From a bacterium UBP10_UBA1149 (GTDB lineage: Bacteria > Desulfobacterota > Binatia > UBA1149): a DNA stretch of 8,617 nucleotides. The stretch spans positions 617 to 9,233 of the forward strand of contig DBZX01000049.1 of the NCBI GenBank assembly GCA_002311335.1, written 5' to 3'. Positions within the stretch are counted from its first letter, which is position 1. The number at the start of each line of letters is the position of its first letter. Made by a program: the position numbers and the translations under genes. The notes under the pieces are model-generated. The model ran no database searches and had not been told where the DNA came from. It saw only the letters and a list, made by a program, of their open reading frames with translations. Positions 5,542 through 8,617 of the stretch are shown here, piece by piece.

Positions 5542-6372
5542 ATGGGTCAAGGCAATACCGACCACCCGGGCAGGATTTCGCAAGACGACTGTGATGTTGT
5601 TTTCCCCGTGGACGCTCAACAGCGCTTCAATACGGTTAAAAACTGGATCGCCGACGCCGTACGCGTCACGGTTCTTACCGGTGCGGGCATTTCAACTGAC
5701 TCCGGTATTCCCGATTTTCGAGGTCCGCAAGGCTTGTGGACCCGAGACCCCGAGGCCGAGAAGATGGCCACCATCGACAACTACATGTCCGATCCCCAGG
5801 TCAGGAAAAAAGCCTGGCAGTGGAAACTTGAGCAGATGGGGGCAGAGCGAGAACCCAACACCGGGCACGACGCGTTGGTTGAGCTCGAGCTGAGCGGCAA
5901 ACTGCTCGCCCTGGTAACTCAGAACGTAGATGGCTTTCACCAGCAGGCGGGCAATTCGGCAGACAAGGTCATCGAGATCCACGGCACCATGCGCGAGGCG
6001 ATCTGCATGGACTGCGGCGACAGGACCGATATAGAGACCACCCTCGACCGGGTGCGCGCTGGCGAGCTCGACCCTGCCTGTCCATTATGCGAGGGCATAC
6101 TCAAATCGGCCACGATCAGCTTCGGCCAGGGACTGGTCGAGGAAGACCTGGCACGAGCCCAGCGCGCGGCCCTGGACTGTGATCTGTTGCTCGCGATCGG
6201 CAGCACGCTGATGGTCTACCCCATAGCCGGAATCGTCCCCACGGCAAGGGAAGCAGGTGCCATCGTGGTAATAATCAACGCCGAAGCTACGGGCATGGAC
6301 GAGATCGCACACGCAGTACTTCGCGGTTCGATCAGCGATCTACTACCTCGGCTCTTGTCGGTCCGGGGATGA
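5542..6372 (+). CDS. Sirtuin, NAD-dependent protein deacylase with zinc ribbon
   Basis: This 276-residue SIR2-family enzyme removes acyl groups from protein lysines using NAD+, presumably in the cytoplasm. Motifs in order are GAGISTDSGIPDFRGPQGLW (47-66), TQNVDGFHQQAG (126-137), catalytic H147 in EIHGTM, zinc-binding CxxC pairs C155/C158 and C180/C183, GSTLMVYP (220-227) for the usual GTS.xVxP, and INAEATGMD (245-253). Length is normal for the family, with an N-terminal lead of about 35 residues. Where CobB/SIRT5-type desuccinylases have Y..R, the aligned segment AWQWK appears to have W92 and K95, so deacetylase-type activity is more likely. ATG 5542 has GGAG four bases upstream. Earlier in-frame starts at 5434 and 5479 would run into the divergent regulator and add residues unlike the family. 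The protease gene ends 55 bases beyond the stop on the other strand. Many databases would label it cobB; I leave the symbol blank. Confidence 0.95.
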   Translation: MGQGNTDHPGRISQDDCDVVFPVDAQQRFNTVKNWIADAVRVTVLTGAGISTDSGIPDFRGPQGLWTRDPEAEKMATIDNYMSDPQVRKKAWQWKLEQMGAEREPNTGHDALVELELSGKLLALVTQNVDGFHQQAGNSADKVIEIHGTMREAICMDCGDRTDIETTLDRVRAGELDPACPLCEGILKSATISFGQGLVEEDLARAQRAALDCDLLLAIGSTLMVYPIAGIVPTAREAGAIVVIINAEATGMDEIAHAVLRGSISDLLPRLLSVRG

Positions 6373-6390
6373 CCAGACTCAGCTACACGA

Positions 6391-6405
6391 CAGGCACCCC
6401 GCCTG
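6391..6405. repeat. Small inverted repeat between the convergent sirtuin and protease genes
   Basis: CAGGC-ACCCC-GCCTG lies in the 55-base gap between the two stop codons. There is no T-tract on either side, so it is a weak candidate for a shared transcription end. Confidence 0.3.
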
Positions 6406-6427
6406 AGCCGCCTGGCCAGAACCTCGC

Positions 6428-8509
6428 TCAGAGAGTACCGAGGTCTACCGCCGTCGCTGGCAGACACAGCAAGGAGGGTTTCTTGAGAGTGAGCTGCCCC
6501 TGCCCCAGGGCGTTGTTGACCAGCATGTCCGTGCGTACGAACTTGGCCTGCTTCGGTGTCGTCTTCGCGTCCTTGGTCTTATAGCAGACCAGGTTGCGGT
6601 CGGCGTGGAACACGGTCAGCCCGTCCACCCCTGTAGCCGCGGTGCAGGCAAGCGTCGGTTTTTTCAGAACCAACGCCCTGGTCTCCAACCCATCGACCGT
6701 AGAAAACTCGGCGCCTGCGAATTTGAGCGTTCCGGGGCTGACCCTGGCCTTGTAACACTTGTACTCGTCTATCTCGTGCGCGGGCGGCTGCGCTGGCGGC
6801 GTCAGCAGATCCTGGCTGCCTGGGACGCAGAGCGAAGCGGCCTTCTTCAAATCCAGTGACAGATTACCGAAAACGTCGGTTGTCAACACGCGACGGCCGG
6901 CAAACCCGGGCTGTCCGCTGGCATCGCGAGCCTTGTAGCAGGCAAGCCCCACCCCGCTGACTTCTACCGTTGATCCATCAAGAGCCACGGGGCTGCCGAA
7001 GCCACCCGGCCTTTTCAGTATCATGATCTTGGTCTCCAGCAGGTCAGTGACCACAATAGAACTCTGCGTAAACACTGTCCCCTTTGCCTTGCTGGCCTTG
7101 TAGACCTTGAAATAGTCCAAATCACAGCTCCAGTTGCCAACACACTGCGAGGCTGAGCAATTGTCCGGCGTCGAACAGGCAATGCCGTCGTCGCAGGCAG
7201 CCGTGTTGGGCGAGTTCACACATCCGGTGTTACTGACGCAGGAGTCGTCTGTGCACAGGTTCCCGTCCTCGCAGTCTACCGCAGCTCCCGACGAGCAGAG
7301 CCCCGCCCCGTCGCAGGTATCGCCGAGCGTACACAAGTCGCCGTCTTCACAAGCAGCGGCCGCTGGGTCCAGGATACACGAAGAAAGGCAGCAATCGCCG
7401 TTGAGATTGTTACCGTCGTCACAGCTCTCGCCGAACCCCACCACTCCGTCGCCGCAGCCGACCAGCGGCCAACCGACATCGGCCAGCAGTCTCGACGAAA
7501 GAAATACGTCGTGGTTGGGGCCGGTGTAAGAAGGCTCCATCATCTCTTCGGGAAAAACACTGTTGCTGAAATGCGACACAGATGATCCGGGTTTCCTTGG
7601 ACTGGGCGCGTACATCTCTACGTGACCGCTCGCGTGCACGCCCGCGCTCAACGCCCCCGACCAGGCCACCACCGCCCCACCTATCCAGTGCAGGTCACCG
7701 GTGTTAGTGCTCGCGGTAACGCGTTCGGCGTCGGTCATGTCGGGATAAACGAGGCCCGTGTCGTGGTCTTCCAGGTTAACCATGTAGGCGTCGTCCTCGA
7801 AGTAAAACTTGCTCCCGGTGTACAGCGACACCAGCGAAAGAAAACCCAGGCCGTGGCCGATTTCGTGCGCCGCCACCGACACCAGGTCAATCTCGGTTGG
7901 CCCCGCGGCTCCATCGAAACCGTAGTACCAGGCCTTGGACGAAAGACAGCCGGGTTGCCCCAGCTGGCCATTGAACTGCATGGTGAGGTCGTTGGTCGCG
8001 GGCGCAAGATCCGAGCCCGACAAGGCGTTGGCGCTAGCCTGCACGTAGAAGGTATCGGCACGCGGAGCACCGGTAAAATTCTTGTGAGCCGTCGTCGGCC
8101 CTGCAGAACCCAGTATGCCCGAGGTCTCAGAACAACTCAGAGGCGCAAAGCTCGCGCCCAAACGCACGTCAACAGGGCTGTCAAGAACCACCCCCCACAG
8201 CGAAGCAGCATACTCAAAAACGAGCGTGGCCTGCTCGCCGACCGTGGTGCCCGTGTTGCCACCGACCGGGGCGGTTACCGTCGGATCGTTGAGACCGGTA
8301 CCGGCCGGGTCAAGATTGACCAGGGTAAAAGTAGCCGCCGAAGCAACATTGACCAGCGTCGGGCTGGCCAGCAATCCAGTCGTCAACAGGCAGCAACCAA
8401 GCCCTCCCAACAGCGTCCTCCTCGCGGTTTTCGCCGTAAAAGAAAAGCGGTGTGGCGATGTGACACAATTCACACCGCTAGGGGAACACAGCCGCCGATA
8501 CACTGTCAA
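6428..8509 (-). CDS. Secreted leishmanolysin-like metzincin protease with Cys-rich region and duplicated C-terminal domain
   Basis: This 693-residue protein counts from TTG 8509, which has GAGGA seven bases upstream. Residues 1-59 form a long leader with R30-R31 just before the hydrophobic core and an ASA/A cleavage site, possibly Tat-type. The catalytic domain (about 60-350) has HEIGHGLGF at 215-223, and VSHFSNSVFPEEMMEPSY at 311-328. H215, H219 and probably H313 bind zinc, E216 is the catalytic base, and M324 is the Met-turn, eleven residues after H313 as in leishmanolysin (M8). The domain ends with LLADVGWP. Residues 352-462 are cysteine-rich (CGDG...ESCDDGN, then CEDG/CDDG units). Residues 464-693 hold two copies of a roughly 110-residue domain built from CYK...LKK...LC.P half-repeats, function unknown. 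It probably degrades extracellular protein; substrate is not known. The start is uncertain: TTG 8410 follows AGGAGG, and the upstream frame stays open to the window edge. Confidence 0.9.
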   Translation of the reverse strand: MTVYRRLCSPSGVNCVTSPHRFSFTAKTARRTLLGGLGCCLLTTGLLASPTLVNVASAATFTLVNLDPAGTGLNDPTVTAPVGGNTGTTVGEQATLVFEYAASLWGVVLDSPVDVRLGASFAPLSCSETSGILGSAGPTTAHKNFTGAPRADTFYVQASANALSGSDLAPATNDLTMQFNGQLGQPGCLSSKAWYYGFDGAAGPTEIDLVSVAAHEIGHGLGFLSLVSLYTGSKFYFEDDAYMVNLEDHDTGLVYPDMTDAERVTASTNTGDLHWIGGAVVAWSGALSAGVHASGHVEMYAPSPRKPGSSVSHFSNSVFPEEMMEPSYTGPNHDVFLSSRLLADVGWPLVGCGDGVVGFGESCDDGNNLNGDCCLSSCILDPAAAACEDGDLCTLGDTCDGAGLCSSGAAVDCEDGNLCTDDSCVSNTGCVNSPNTAACDDGIACSTPDNCSASQCVGNWSCDLDYFKVYKASKAKGTVFTQSSIVVTDLLETKIMILKRPGGFGSPVALDGSTVEVSGVGLACYKARDASGQPGFAGRRVLTTDVFGNLSLDLKKAASLCVPGSQDLLTPPAQPPAHEIDEYKCYKARVSPGTLKFAGAEFSTVDGLETRALVLKKPTLACTAATGVDGLTVFHADRNLVCYKTKDAKTTPKQAKFVRTDMLVNNALGQGQLTLKKPSLLCLPATAVDLGTL
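6431..7120 (-). repeat. Tandem duplicated CYK/LKKP domain in the protease C-terminus
   Basis: Residues about 464-565 and 579-690 align as two copies. Each has two half-repeats of the form YK(C)YKA....(F)....V.D.....L.LKKP..LC.P. Cysteines C524/C561, C585/C622 and C642/C682 occupy equivalent sites; the first half-repeat lacks both. Confidence 0.7.
7130..7460 (-). repeat. Cysteine-rich module repeats inside the protease gene
   Basis: Codons for residues 352-462 repeat the pattern C[DE]DG..C......C......C about four times after a CGDGVVGFGESCDDGN unit. The same modules and similar DNA words (GTCGTCGCAGGC on the plus strand) occur in the exported protein at 1-639, so the two genes share a module type. 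Confidence 0.7.
8459..8474. promoter_or_regulatory. CRP/FNR-family-type palindrome TGTGA-N6-TCACA
   Basis: TGTGACACAATTCACA has both consensus CRP half-sites at exact N6 spacing. It covers codons 12-17 if the protease starts at TTG 8509, but lies 49-64 bases upstream if it starts at TTG 8410. No good -10 element is placed for a classical CRP-dependent promoter. Confidence 0.35.
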
Positions 8510-8617
8510 GTGGAATTCCTCGGCCCAGCAGGCAAGCCCACAAGCCAGGACAAAACAGCGGGAGAAGCGACGGAAAGAGCGGGTGGGTGCGGAGGAGGGA
8601 TTTGACCTTGGTACTGC
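8510..8617. other. Right-edge stretch with no assigned gene
   Basis: On the minus strand this is the leader of the protease gene. It contains the GAGGA ribosome-binding site at 8521-8517. The protease frame has no stop here, but no ATG either, so I treat it as untranslated. No promoter or terminator was recognised. Confidence 0.4.

Noticed and set aside
5178..6372. Sirtuin plus XRE genes as a SIR2-type phage-defence system
   Set aside because: Defence SIR2 proteins are usually larger or fused and lack this complete zinc-ribbon deacylase layout. Here all deacylase motifs, including the four zinc cysteines, are present, with no effector nearby.
8504..8509. TTGACA as a promoter -35 box
   Set aside because: It matches -35 perfectly, but the hexamer 17 bases further on is TTCCCC, with no usable -10. 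It more likely includes the TTG start codon.
7622..8605. 327-codon plus-strand open frame opposite the protease
   Set aside because: The minus strand has clear HExxH, Met-turn and cysteine-rich motifs. The plus-strand product is R/G/Q-rich without any domain pattern.

Overview
The window looks like a chromosomal stretch from a GC-rich, Gram-negative-type bacterium. It is most likely an uncultivated deltaproteobacterial lineage (Myxococcota, Binatota or Desulfobacterota-like). This is inferred from two exported proteins with 'CGDG..... E.CDDGN' cysteine-rich modules (DUF4215 / Myxococcus cysteine-rich type), a secreted DUF3604 protein and a leishmanolysin-like secreted protease. No rRNA, tRNA, insertion sequence, phage gene or CRISPR array was seen. 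There is no gene-free stretch longer than about 190 bases.

Layout, left to right. Positions 1-2193 (minus) hold the first 731 codons of a large exported protein that runs off the left edge. It has a signal peptide, about eight glycine-rich beta-helix-like repeats, and a long cysteine-rich tail. Positions 2194-2379 hold a cluster of four small hairpins, one with a T-tract. Positions 2380-5480 hold four minus-strand genes in order of transcription: a small XRE-type regulator (5480-5178), a second small XRE-type regulator (5060-4794), a secreted DUF3604 protein with PHP-like metal-binding motifs (4679-2733), and an IsdG/HmoA-like antibiotic-biosynthesis-monooxygenase-fold protein (2736-2380). 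The last two overlap by 4 bases and are almost certainly translationally coupled. Positions 5542-6372 (plus) hold a zinc-ribbon sirtuin (NAD-dependent deacylase), divergent from the first regulator. Positions 6428-8509 (minus) hold a secreted metzincin protease with a cysteine-rich middle and a duplicated C-terminal domain of unknown function. It converges on the sirtuin gene.

How the parts may work together. The only strongly supported functional unit is the DUF3604-monooxygenase pair. The two XRE regulators just upstream are plausible controllers. Three copies of the palindrome GGTCGACC lie in and around the regulator genes, two of them 21 bases apart just upstream of the second regulator, so they are candidate operators. 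The two cysteine-rich exported proteins at the window ends probably belong to the same cell-surface or secreted repertoire but are not in one operon. The sirtuin looks like a housekeeping protein deacylase, and nothing ties it to its neighbours apart from the divergent promoter region.

I found no convincing new defence or mobile system. The points most worth following are the coupled DUF3604-monooxygenase unit with its regulators and structured leader, and the unusual architecture of the protease.
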